From: an uncultured Oscillospiraceae bacterium
Lineage (GTDB): Bacteria; Bacillota; Clostridia; Oscillospirales; Acutalibacteraceae
Length of the DNA: 5,696 bases
Assembly (NCBI GenBank): GCA_900552605.1
Contig: USAR01000105.1
Coordinates: 1 to 5,696, forward strand
Direction: 5' to 3'
Shown: positions 1-5,696 of the stretch, in pieces
Layout: every line of letters starts with the position of its first letter
Position numbering within the stretch: position 1 is the stretch's first letter
Notes under the pieces: model-generated
What the model was told of the DNA's origin: nothing
Database searches by the model: none
The model's input: only the letters and a program-made list of their open reading frames with translations
Program-made: the position numbers and the translations under genes

Positions 1-2343
1 AGTGAATGTGGGATTTACAATTCGCTCGCCGTTAATTTCAAGCTCAAATTTACCGTCGCCCATACCGTAGCTGCGCATCATAAGCATAAAGAGCGTGTGG
101 CAGGAGTCAACCTTGAGCACCATAGGCTGATAGTTTTCCGAATAGGAGGCGGTGTATCCGTAGTATTTGCGGAAAGCAAAACTCTTAGGTGAAGTATCTC
201 TTGTGAATGAGCCTGTGCTGATCATCTTGACACCCTTAACCTTGCCGTCGGCAATGTCTGCAAGTGTTGCAATATAGGTGTTTCCGTAGAGAGCACCCTC
301 TTTTGTGTAGGTTGTTTCCGGTTTTGCGTATTCTTTATTGCTGATTTTATCGATACTCTTGTAAACATCGGTAAAGAAGTTTTCAAGCAGCATAGCTGTG
401 AGGTGATGACCTACAACATTCGGGTGAACTTTGTCATTTGTAAGGTTTGCAAAATACGATTTGCCGCTGAATGCGTCGCGATAGGAGATATACGGAATGT
501 CGTAGAAATCGGCAAGGGGCTCGTGCATATTCTGAGTGCCGAGAGTTGCAGTGCCTGCCATAGACAGCATAACAACAGCTGTTTTTGCATCAAAAAGCTT
601 GCGGATCATATTTTCATATGTTGCTTGCTTGTATGCAGCTGTATTGTCATTCATATCCCACTCAATTATAACAAGATCGGGATTATGCGCCAAAACGTCT
701 TCACCCATTCTGTGAATACCATATGGTGTGTCTGTTGCGCCAATGCCGGCATTGAAAAAGTTTACATTGCCTCCGTATGATTCAAAATTATTTTTGAACC
801 ATTTGTAAATCTGCACTGCATAGCAGTCTGTGTCGCTGAATGAGTTAGGAATTTTATCTGCCGGATTTACTGCACCTGCACCGTTAGTTATTGAACCGCC
901 GAAGGTTACAATAGAAATATCCTCGCCGCGCATAGCCTTTCTTATTGCGTTTGCAACTCTTGAGCGATTCCCAAGATTGTAAACAGAATTTGCAAGGTCA
1001 TCTGCTGTAACTTCAACGCCGGATTTTGAAATAATATTGTTGATATCAGCCTCAAGAGCGGCAACCTTTGCGCTGTCGGCAGTTTGTATATTTTGTGCTT
1101 CAAGGATCATATATCTCATCTCCGTGATATCGGCAACCGACACCCTGCCGTCCATATTAACGTCATAAGCTCTGTTTTCTAAATCTGATGAATTTATAAT
1201 GCAATCAGTGATGTAAGTAATATCGGTAACTGTAAGTACGCCGTCGTTATTTGTGTCACCAAGCAGCTTAACGGTAAATACATTATCGTTACTTTCAGAG
1301 AATGAAACTTTATCGCCTACCGATATAATCTCATCATTATTCAGCGCTTTGCCGTTAGAAGTTACCTTAATAAGATTGTTAGTGGTTGTGCCGCAGCGTC
1401 TGAAAATATCGTTGATTGTGTAACCGTACGGAAAGTATACATTATCTTCGCTATCACAGAAGAAAACTCTTTTAAAGCTGTTTACATCAAATTTGATATC
1501 AATTGAAAGGTCATTTGTCAGCTTAGGAATTGTATAAATGCCTTTTTCGTCGGGAGTATATATAGTTTCTCCTGCTTTTACAGTTGCACTGAATCCGTTT
1601 GCAACATTAAGTGTAAAGGTCAACCGGTTGCCCTTTGGTGAAAGGATAAGACCGTTTTTGGTGTTAGTTGTAATCAGTCCGCTTTTAACGTTAACTGCAT
1701 TGTAATATGTGTCACCGTTTACTGTAACAGTTGCTGCCTCAACAAGCATAATGTTATCAACATAGGACTTTGTGTATGTTGCCGCTGTGTTGAGTTTCAG
1801 CTTTGCGCTTGTGTCCTCGGCAGTAAAACCGACGGCGTATCTGTGCCATTTTTCGTCGTCGAAGTAGGGCGGATAGTCACGGTGGTCCCCGGAGACTGTT
1901 CTCCAAAACTGTGTATATTTCGGGCAGAATGTAAAAGCGTATTTATAGGCACAACCGAGCTCGCTTTTGTAGTCATACTGCAGAATATAATTTTTATCCT
2001 TTGTGAGCGGCTCGTTAAAAAGCGAAATAGTTTTGCCGGCATAGGTATAGGTGGCGTTTCCATTTGCTACAGCCCAACTTGAATTAGGCACAGCAATCGC
2101 TTTGCCGTAATTACCATCGCCGGTGTTTTCAACAGTAAAACCACTGCCTAAATCTGCGGTTGATATAGACTCACAATCGTTGAAAGCTGCGGTGTAAGCC
2201 TCGTCATATTGGGGCTGCGCATCGTCTGCAATAGTGTCTTCAACGGAAGCGGACGCGTCGCCATATCCGCCTGCAAATGCGGAAAAAGCAAATGACGACA
2301 CGGCAAGACTGAGCACCAGCAATATTGCGGTTATTTTTTTCAT
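1..2343 (-). CDS. Secreted modular SGNH/GDSL esterase with internal dockerin (3' end outside window)
   Basis: The frame is open from ATG at 2343 to base 1, giving 781 codons with no stop, so the C-terminus lies beyond the left edge. Residues 1-24 are a Sec signal peptide (Lys-Lys, hydrophobic core, SAFA before Gly25). Residues about 40-203 resemble a CBM4/9-type jelly roll ending in VDNIMLVEA. Residues 204-358 are beta-rich. Residues 360-418 are a type I dockerin. The SGNH hydrolase covers about 475-665: block I is GGSIT with nucleophile Ser484, block II is NAGIG (531-535), block III is EWDMND with Asn565, and block V is Asp637-x-x-His640. From about 685 another beta domain begins. The family hydrolyses ester bonds, often acetyl groups on polysaccharide, and I infer an extracellular carbohydrate esterase. 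The exact substrate is unknown. The start is fixed by a strong ribosome site and the signal peptide. Confidence 0.9.
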   Translation of the reverse strand, partial: MKKITAILLVLSLAVSSFAFSAFAGGYGDASASVEDTIADDAQPQYDEAYTAAFNDCESISTADLGSGFTVENTGDGNYGKAIAVPNSSWAVANGNATYTYAGKTISLFNEPLTKDKNYILQYDYKSELGCAYKYAFTFCPKYTQFWRTVSGDHRDYPPYFDDEKWHRYAVGFTAEDTSAKLKLNTAATYTKSYVDNIMLVEAATVTVNGDTYYNAVNVKSGLITTNTKNGLILSPKGNRLTFTLNVANGFSATVKAGETIYTPDEKGIYTIPKLTNDLSIDIKFDVNSFKRVFFCDSEDNVYFPYGYTINDIFRRCGTTTNNLIKVTSNGKALNNDEIISVGDKVSFSESNDNVFTVKLLGDTNNDGVLTVTDITYITDCIINSSDLENRAYDVNMDGRVSVADITEMRYMILEAQNIQTADSAKVAALEADINNIISKSGVEVTADDLANSVYNLGNRSRVANAIRKAMRGEDISIVTFGGSITNGAGAVNPADKIPNSFSDTDCYAVQIYKWFKNNFESYGGNVNFFNAGIGATDTPYGIHRMGEDVLAHNPDLVIIEWDMNDNTAAYKQATYENMIRKLFDAKTAVVMLSMAGTATLGTQNMHEPLADFYDIPYISYRDAFSGKSYFANLTNDKVHPNVVGHHLTAMLLENFFTDVYKSIDKISNKEYAKPETTYTKEGALYGNTYIATLADIADGKVKGVKMISTGSFTRDTSPKSFAFRKYYGYTASYSENYQPMVLKVDSCHTLFMLMMRSYGMGDGKFELEINGERIVNPTFT
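1090..1266 (-). other. Type I dockerin domain inside the SGNH esterase
   Basis: Residues about 360-418 of the esterase hold two F-hand-like calcium loops. The first runs from Asp363 through Asn365, Asp367 and Gly368 to Asp374-Ile. The second runs from Asp394 through Asn396, Asp398 and Gly399 to Asp405-Ile. Each loop is followed by a short helix. The duplicated DxNxDGxxxxxDI pattern is diagnostic of type I dockerins, which bind cohesin domains. A small beta domain (about 300-358, ending FTVKLLGD) precedes it, as is common before clostridial dockerins. Dockerins are usually C-terminal. Here one sits between the binding and catalytic parts. Confidence 0.9.
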
Positions 2344-2350
2344 TATAGTT

Positions 2351-2359
2351 ATCCTCCTT
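2351..2359 (-). promoter_or_regulatory. Strong ribosome binding site of the esterase gene
   Basis: Read on the minus strand this is AAGGAGGAT, a near-perfect Shine-Dalgarno sequence. Nine bases separate its AGGAGG core from the ATG at 2343. It fixes the start of the esterase. Confidence 0.9.
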
Positions 2360-2378
2360 GGGTATTTTTAACACGTTT

Positions 2379-2407
2379 ATTATACAACATCAACTTCTTT
2401 TTTTCAA
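2379..2407 (-). promoter_or_regulatory. Sigma-A-type promoter of the esterase gene
   Basis: On the minus strand there is a -35 box TTGAAA (2407-2402), a 17-base spacer and a perfect -10 box TATAAT (2384-2379). Transcription should begin near 2372, leaving a leader of about 30 bases that contains the ribosome site. Confidence 0.8.
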
Positions 2408-2422
2408 TATTGCTGCAATATT
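2406..2422. promoter_or_regulatory. Perfect 17-bp palindrome at the esterase promoter, candidate operator
   Basis: AATATTGC-T-GCAATATT is an exact inverted repeat with 8-base arms and a 1-base centre. It overlaps the outer two bases of the -35 box. Its centre (2414) is about 42 bases upstream of the predicted start of transcription, the position used by class II activators. A symmetrical site of this size fits a dimeric regulator. The regulator itself is not in the window, and the AT-rich setting leaves some chance of coincidence. Confidence 0.55.
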
Positions 2423-2554
2423 TTTGTAGCAGATAACAAATTAGAGGAATATATTTGTGCAATGTGCCAAAACGGCAATATAAACTTATCGCTTGTATAT
2501 GGATTCATTGTTGTGTAATTTTACGGATTATCATACAATCTGTAACTTAATAAA

Positions 2555-2592
2555 CAAATCCCTCGCAAAAGCCAACCTTTGCGGGGGATTTG
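2555..2592 (-). terminator. Intrinsic terminator after the lipid kinase gene
   Basis: A 15-bp stem (2555-2569 with 2578-2592, one T-G pair) encloses an 8-base loop. It begins 18 bases past the kinase stop codon. On the minus strand it is followed by a T-rich stretch (TTTATTAAG). It separates the E2-like/kinase operon from the co-directional esterase gene. The U-tract is interrupted, so termination may be incomplete. Confidence 0.75.
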
Positions 2593-2609
2593 ATAATTGC
2601 TATATATTT

Positions 2610-3500
2610 TTATTCTTTTGAAACCAGCTTTACAGCATCGTGCAAATTACTTATTGCCGCAATTGTTCCGCCGTTTGCGTGCTCGCCGTCGAGCGACCAA
2701 TCGAGCGTTTTTTCGGTTTTGACCGTAACATTTTTTCCGCTTTTAAAAACAAGCATACGGCTTTGATAGTTTTGTGATGTCAGCGCTGCAATGCACTCGT
2801 TAAGGTCTAAAATATTTTTAGGTGCTTTAACAAGCAGCATTTCAAACAGTCCGTCGTTCATATCAACAACATCGGGACTGAGTGTTAAAATGCCGCCGAG
2901 TGAGGTTGAGTTGCACACTGCGCCGAAGATGTATTCACCGTTCAGTGTTTGACCGTCAATATCAATTTCCAAATTTATCGGCTGAATATTGCCAAGCTCC
3001 TTTACACCTTCCAAAACATATGCAACGTGCCCAAGTGCGTTTTTAACGTTTTGCGGAGTGTTGTAAGAGGCTCTTGTAAATGCACCGAACGAAGCGACGT
3101 ATGTAAAATATCTGTCGTTAAATTTTCCAACGTCATATTTTTGCGGTGTACCATCAACAATCTGTTTTGCTGCTTCAAGCATATTTTTTGAAAGCCCCAG
3201 GCTGTTTGCAAAATCGTTTGTACTGCCCGCCGGAATATAGCCGATTTCAGCGGTGTTGCCGGAGGCAACCATACCGGAGACTACCTCGTTAAATGTGCCG
3301 TCTCCTCCGATACAGACAACAAGGTCGCACTCTTTGCCGAGCCGTGATGCTGCAACTGTTGCGTCGCCGCGGCAGGAAGTAACATATACATTAACGTCAT
3401 ATTGTGCGGTGCAAAAAATGCCGACAATATCAGCCAAATTTCGTTTGCCTTGTTTCATACCGGATTGCGGATTTAAAATAACAGCCGCTTTTTTGCGCAT
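2610..3500 (-). CDS. Diacylglycerol kinase-family lipid kinase (DagK/YegS/DgkB type)
   Basis: This is a 296-residue protein of the soluble diacylglycerol/sphingosine kinase superfamily, which transfers phosphate from ATP to a lipid hydroxyl at the inner membrane face. The N-terminal nucleotide-binding domain opens with a beta strand and NPQSG (10-14). It carries the hallmark GGDGT (65-69, then FNEV) and PAGSTND (90-96). The C-terminal beta-sandwich has Asp216-Gly (DGLFE) and the acidic loop DGE (271-273). Both correspond to family catalytic or metal positions, so the enzyme looks intact. An in-frame ATG at 3536 would add 12 residues, but it lacks a ribosome site. The ATG at 3500 has GAAAGGG upstream and starts directly at the first strand. 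It lies 50 bases after the E2-like gene, so the two are probably co-transcribed. The substrate is probably diacylglycerol, but related lipids are possible. Confidence 0.93.
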   Translation of the reverse strand: MRKKAAVILNPQSGMKQGKRNLADIVGIFCTAQYDVNVYVTSCRGDATVAASRLGKECDLVVCIGGDGTFNEVVSGMVASGNTAEIGYIPAGSTNDFANSLGLSKNMLEAAKQIVDGTPQKYDVGKFNDRYFTYVASFGAFTRASYNTPQNVKNALGHVAYVLEGVKELGNIQPINLEIDIDGQTLNGEYIFGAVCNSTSLGGILTLSPDVVDMNDGLFEMLLVKAPKNILDLNECIAALTSQNYQSRMLVFKSGKNVTVKTEKTLDWSLDGEHANGGTIAAISNLHDAVKLVSKE

Positions 3501-3511
3501 TGCAAAACAGA

Positions 3512-3518
3512 CCCTTTC
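3512..3518 (-). promoter_or_regulatory. Ribosome binding site deciding the lipid kinase start
   Basis: The minus strand reads GAAAGGG, 11 bases before the ATG at 3500. The spacing is slightly long and the match partial. The alternative ATG at 3536 has nothing comparable, so this site supports the shorter protein. Confidence 0.5.
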
Positions 3519-3550
3519 TTTTGAAAATGACAGCATATAATGATACGAGG

Positions 3551-4402
3551 CTATTTAATATCTTCAACGATTTTTTCCGGAGGCGTATCAAGTACACTCG
3601 GGTTTTTCATAATACCCATAAGATATTTGAAAGCAGATGCATAGTAGTGCCCGTCGCAAATACGCTCATCGGTAACAACGGTGAAATCAACATACTTGTG
3701 TTTAACAACGGTGCCATCGCTGTCAATTGAATTTTCTTCGTACTTTTTACCGTACGAAACAAAAACAGGCAGGTTGCCGAAATCATACAAATGGTGATAT
3801 ATCGGCGGAATACCGAGAGAACCCATCGATGTTATAAACATAGATCCGTGGAAAGGGCTCACCTTTGTGAGTGCGCGCGGAAGCATTCCGAAATAATCGA
3901 GAAATTTAAAAAGGAAAATAACAAACTTTAAGAAAAAGGCAGGAATATATCGCAAAACCTTTGCGGTTGCGTCAAAATTGCTTTCGTCGTCGGTATTTTT
4001 ATAATCGTCAACAAGTTTTGTAAAAATGCGGTAAATATCGTCTGCCGTATCACCGGGATTATACTCAGCTTTAATGCAGGTTTCCGGTGCGTCAAGCTTG
4101 AGCTCCTTCTTAATTGTCATATCAATTTCAATGTTGTTTCTTGCATATGCCCGCTGACCTCTTATGAAGCGGTTGATGCCGGGTCGCTGAGAAACGGTTC
4201 TTACATAAGCTGCCAAAAACAAATGCAACATTCCGAAACCTTTAAGACCCTCGGCGCGTTTTTTCTTTATGTATTCATCGGCAGCAGTTATCTCAATACG
4301 GTCGCTGAAATAGTTTGAAGAGCCGATCCTGTTCACCATTATGAAAGGCGATACCATATTCATAGGCGGCAGCGTCTTAAGCTTTCTTCCTTCTCTTGCC
4401 AT
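3551..4402 (-). CDS. Stand-alone 2-oxoacid dehydrogenase E2 catalytic-domain-like protein, His replaced by Glu
   Basis: This is a 283-residue protein with the chloramphenicol acetyltransferase/E2 fold. Seen in order are an N-terminal strand region, the helix and strand around RPGINRF (73-79), a nIeIDmTI strand near 90, SMGSLG (192-197) followed by the His-His pair at 203-204, and the terminal motif DERICDG (245-251). In E2 enzymes the last motif is HRVxDG, whose His and Asp catalyse acyl transfer. Here Glu246 stands at the His position, while Asp250-Gly251 are kept. There is no lipoyl or E1/E3-binding domain and no E1 or E3 gene nearby. A very hydrophobic stretch (152-175) is unusual for the fold. 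I infer a divergent acyltransferase or a non-catalytic relative, not a dehydrogenase subunit. The start at 4402 has GAGAG six bases upstream; ATG 4408 would add two residues. It is the first gene of an operon with the lipid kinase. Confidence 0.82.
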   Translation of the reverse strand: MAREGRKLKTLPPMNMVSPFIMVNRIGSSNYFSDRIEITAADEYIKKKRAEGLKGFGMLHLFLAAYVRTVSQRPGINRFIRGQRAYARNNIEIDMTIKKELKLDAPETCIKAEYNPGDTADDIYRIFTKLVDDYKNTDDESNFDATAKVLRYIPAFFLKFVIFLFKFLDYFGMLPRALTKVSPFHGSMFITSMGSLGIPPIYHHLYDFGNLPVFVSYGKKYEENSIDSDGTVVKHKYVDFTVVTDERICDGHYYASAFKYLMGIMKNPSVLDTPPEKIVEDIK

Positions 4403-4433
4403 TTTCATCTCTCATTACAAACAAATATATCTT

Positions 4434-4462
4434 ATTATACAATATGTAAAACAAAAAATCAA
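4434..4462 (-). promoter_or_regulatory. Sigma-A-type promoter of the E2-like/lipid kinase operon
   Basis: On the minus strand there is a -35 box TTGATT (4462-4457), a 17-base spacer and a perfect -10 box TATAAT (4439-4434). The predicted start of transcription is near 4427, giving a leader of about 25 bases before ATG 4402. Confidence 0.75.
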
Positions 4463-4487
4463 CTTTTCAAAATTTACAATTATTTCA

Positions 4488-4516
4488 TTGACTGTAATCG
4501 TATGTTGATTTATAAT
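4488..4516 (+). promoter_or_regulatory. Sigma-A-type promoter of the TfoX-N/TSUP operon
   Basis: The -35 box TTGACT (4488-4493), a 17-base spacer and a perfect TATAAT (4511-4516) are present. Transcription should start near 4523, about 25 bases before the chosen start codon. It is divergent from the E2-like promoter, with 25 bases between the two -35 boxes. Confidence 0.8.
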
Positions 4517-4535
4517 CATTTTCAATAATAAAGTG

Positions 4536-4541
4536 TAGGTG
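4536..4541 (+). promoter_or_regulatory. Ribosome binding site deciding the TfoX-N start
   Basis: TAGGTG lies six bases before the GTG at 4548. An earlier in-frame GTG at 4539 falls inside this site and has no ribosome site of its own, so 4548 is the better start. Confidence 0.55.
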
Positions 4542-4547
4542 TTTAAT

Positions 4548-4865
4548 GTGGCAACTTCAAAAGAATTTGCGGATTTTGTTTCGGAACAGGTTACAAATTT
4601 CGGATCGGTGAGAGGTCGAAAAATGTTTGGTGAATATATGGTGTATATTAACAACAAACCCGTGTTGCTTTTGTGCGACAACACTGTATTTGTTAAAATG
4701 CTGCCTGAAATTGAAGGTTATATGCAAAATGCCGAAAAGGGATATCCTTATGACGGAGCAAAGGAACACTATATTCTTGATATAGAAAACACAGAGCTTT
4801 TGCAATCGGTTTTGCCTGTTTTAATCGAGAAACAAAAGCTGACTGCAAAAAGAAAGAAAAAGTAA
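4548..4865 (+). CDS. TfoX/Sxy family N-terminal-domain protein
   Basis: This is a 105-residue protein that starts at GTG and consists of a single TfoX N-terminal domain. The hallmark RKMFGEY (24-30) is followed by a beta hairpin and LCDNTVFVK (42-50), then a PYDGAKEHY segment near 70. The tail is strongly basic (AKRKKK). In gammaproteobacteria full-length Sxy/TfoX has an added C-terminal domain and co-activates competence genes with CRP. That C-terminal domain is absent here. Single-domain members are common in Firmicutes and other bacteria and have no settled function, so a competence role should not be assumed. The basic tail could contact nucleic acid, which is inference. The stop codon overlaps the ribosome site of the exporter gene that follows 12 bases on, so the two are one operon. 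GTG 4539 would add three residues. Confidence 0.88.
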   Translation: MATSKEFADFVSEQVTNFGSVRGRKMFGEYMVYINNKPVLLLCDNTVFVKMLPEIEGYMQNAEKGYPYDGAKEHYILDIENTELLQSVLPVLIEKQKLTAKRKKK

Positions 4866-4877
4866 AGGAAGCGCAGA

Positions 4878-5642
4878 ATGTATAAAGTAATAATTTGCAT
4901 TATCGCAGGTATAGGCGCAGGGCTCGGCACCGGCTTTGCGGGAATGAGCGCGGCGGCTGTTATCAGCCCGATGCTGATTGCATTTTTAAAGGTTGACCCT
5001 TATATTGCTGTGGGAATCGCACTTGCAAGCGATGTTCTTGCCAGCGCCGTGTCCGCTTATACATACGGAAAGAACAAAAATCTGGATATTAAAAACGGAC
5101 TTATTATGATGATAACCGTTCTTTGCTTTACACTTATCGGAAGTCTTGTTGCAAGCGTTGTTCCTAAAACCGCAATGGGCGGCTTTTCAACGTTTATGAC
5201 ATTGCTGCTCGGAATCAGGTTTATCGTAAAGCCCGTAACCGAGCCAAAGCATCGCTTAAGCTCTGCCACAGCAAAGCAAAAGGTGCTGCGGTCGGTTGCC
5301 TGCGGCACAGCTGTTGGGTTTATTTGCGGATTTATCGGCGCCGGCGGCGGTATGATGATGCTGCTTGCTTTAACCTCTTTTTTGGGATATGAGCTTAAGA
5401 CTGCGGTAGGCACAAGTGTTTTCATTATGGCGGCAACCGCTCTCACGGGTGCTGCAAGCCACTTTGCAATAGGGGGTATGCCGGATATCGAAGCGCTTAT
5501 AATCTGCGTTATAAGCACCCTCGTTTTTGCGCAAATTGCCGCGGTTATTGCAAACAGGGCACAGCCGAAAACGCTCAACAGAATAACAGGCGGAGTCCTT
5601 GTTGCTCTGGGCGTTGCGATTCTTTGTGTTCAGTATTTTTAA
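4878..5642 (+). CDS. TauE/SafE (TSUP) family membrane exporter
   Basis: This is a 254-residue, very hydrophobic protein of the TSUP family (formerly DUF81), which moves sulfur-containing or organic anions across the cytoplasmic membrane. The family's two-fold repeat is visible. The first half opens with GIGAGLGTGFAGMSAAAVISP (about 11-31). The second opens with GTAVGFICGFIGAGGGMMM (143-161) after a charged linker (118-138). About seven to eight membrane segments can be placed, near 4-22, 26-37, 43-62, 74-95, 100-117, 139-165, 177-198, 205-225 and 236-252, some of them re-entrant or short. Length is normal. AAGGAAG eight bases upstream supports the ATG. The substrate (sulfite, sulfoacetate, taurine or other) cannot be inferred: no sulfur-metabolism gene adjoins it, and its only operon partner is the TfoX-N protein. 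Confidence 0.9.
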   Translation: MYKVIICIIAGIGAGLGTGFAGMSAAAVISPMLIAFLKVDPYIAVGIALASDVLASAVSAYTYGKNKNLDIKNGLIMMITVLCFTLIGSLVASVVPKTAMGGFSTFMTLLLGIRFIVKPVTEPKHRLSSATAKQKVLRSVACGTAVGFICGFIGAGGGMMMLLALTSFLGYELKTAVGTSVFIMAATALTGAASHFAIGGMPDIEALIICVISTLVFAQIAAVIANRAQPKTLNRITGGVLVALGVAILCVQYF

Positions 5643-5661
5643 TTTTCTATGTTATTACAAA

Positions 5662-5696
5662 AACTGCTTCACTTATATAATTTAAGTGAAGCAGTT
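5662..5696 (+). terminator. Intrinsic terminator hairpin after the TSUP gene, cut at window edge
   Basis: A perfect 14-bp stem (5662-5675 with 5683-5696) encloses a 7-base AT-rich loop and begins 19 bases past the stop codon. The 5' side is preceded by an A-run. The matching U-run, if present, lies past the right edge. The perfect stem could act in both directions. Confidence 0.75.

Noticed and set aside
403..780. 125-codon plus-strand open frame
   Set aside because: It lies wholly antisense to the SGNH catalytic domain, which has clear motifs. The product is Cys-rich with no recognisable domain, and there is no ribosome site.
1797..2082. Open frames on both strands over the esterase N-terminal region
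   Set aside because: They overlap the jelly-roll coding region in other frames and have no family resemblance or start signals.
2463..2475. Small TGCC/GGCA hairpin in the intergenic region
   Set aside because: The stem is only four base pairs with no U-tract or open-frame context, so it is expected by chance.
2423..2554. Possible riboswitch or small RNA between the esterase promoter and the terminator
   Set aside because: The stretch is AT-rich with no extended conserved helices. It lies upstream of the predicted transcription start, so it would not be in the leader.
3501..3536. Twelve-residue N-terminal extension of the lipid kinase
   Set aside because: No ribosome site precedes ATG 3536, and the family fold begins right after the ATG at 3500.
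4548..4865. Competence regulator reading of the TfoX-like gene
   Set aside because: Only the N-terminal domain is present and no competence gene is nearby. The Sxy role is established in gammaproteobacteria with the full-length protein.
5057..5578. 173-codon minus-strand open frame
   Set aside because: It is antisense to the TSUP gene. Its hydrophobic, proline-rich product is what the complement of a membrane-protein gene gives.

Overview
The window looks like a low-GC Firmicutes chromosome, most plausibly a gut-type clostridium (Oscillospiraceae/Lachnospiraceae-like). The support is an AT-rich composition, strong AGGAGG-like ribosome sites, near-consensus TTGAnn/TATAAT promoters with 17-base spacers, and a secreted dockerin-bearing esterase. 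No RNA gene, CRISPR array, transposon or phage gene was seen. The species is not identifiable from the sequence alone.

Layout. (1) 1-2343, minus strand: a large open reading frame that runs off the left edge (781 codons visible). It encodes a secreted modular SGNH/GDSL esterase with a signal peptide, a carbohydrate-binding-like jelly roll, small beta domains, an internal type I dockerin, the SGNH catalytic domain and the start of another beta domain. (2) 2344-2609 carries no gene. It holds the promoter of the esterase gene, a perfect 17-bp palindrome abutting that promoter, and the terminator of the next transcription unit. (3) 4402-2610, minus strand: a two-gene operon. The first gene is a stand-alone homologue of the E2 acyltransferase catalytic domain, with Glu in place of the catalytic His. 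The second is a diacylglycerol kinase-family lipid kinase. A 15-bp-stem terminator follows. (4) 4409-4547: a compact divergent promoter region, with one sigma-A-type promoter facing each way. (5) 4548-5642, plus strand: a two-gene operon of a TfoX/Sxy N-terminal-domain protein and a TauE/SafE (TSUP) membrane exporter, closed by a hairpin at the right edge.

How the genes relate. The esterase fits extracellular removal of acyl groups from plant or host polysaccharide. The E2-like/lipid kinase pair suggests a lipid- or acyl-related function, but its substrate cannot be read from the sequence. The TfoX-N/TSUP pair is a tight operon (12-base gap), so the two products are probably needed under the same conditions. 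The three units have separate promoters, and no single pathway connects them.

Most of the window is ordinary core or accessory clostridial content. The points most worth a second look are the His-to-Glu change in the E2-like protein beside a lipid kinase, the internal dockerin of the esterase, and the palindrome placed where a class II activator would bind.
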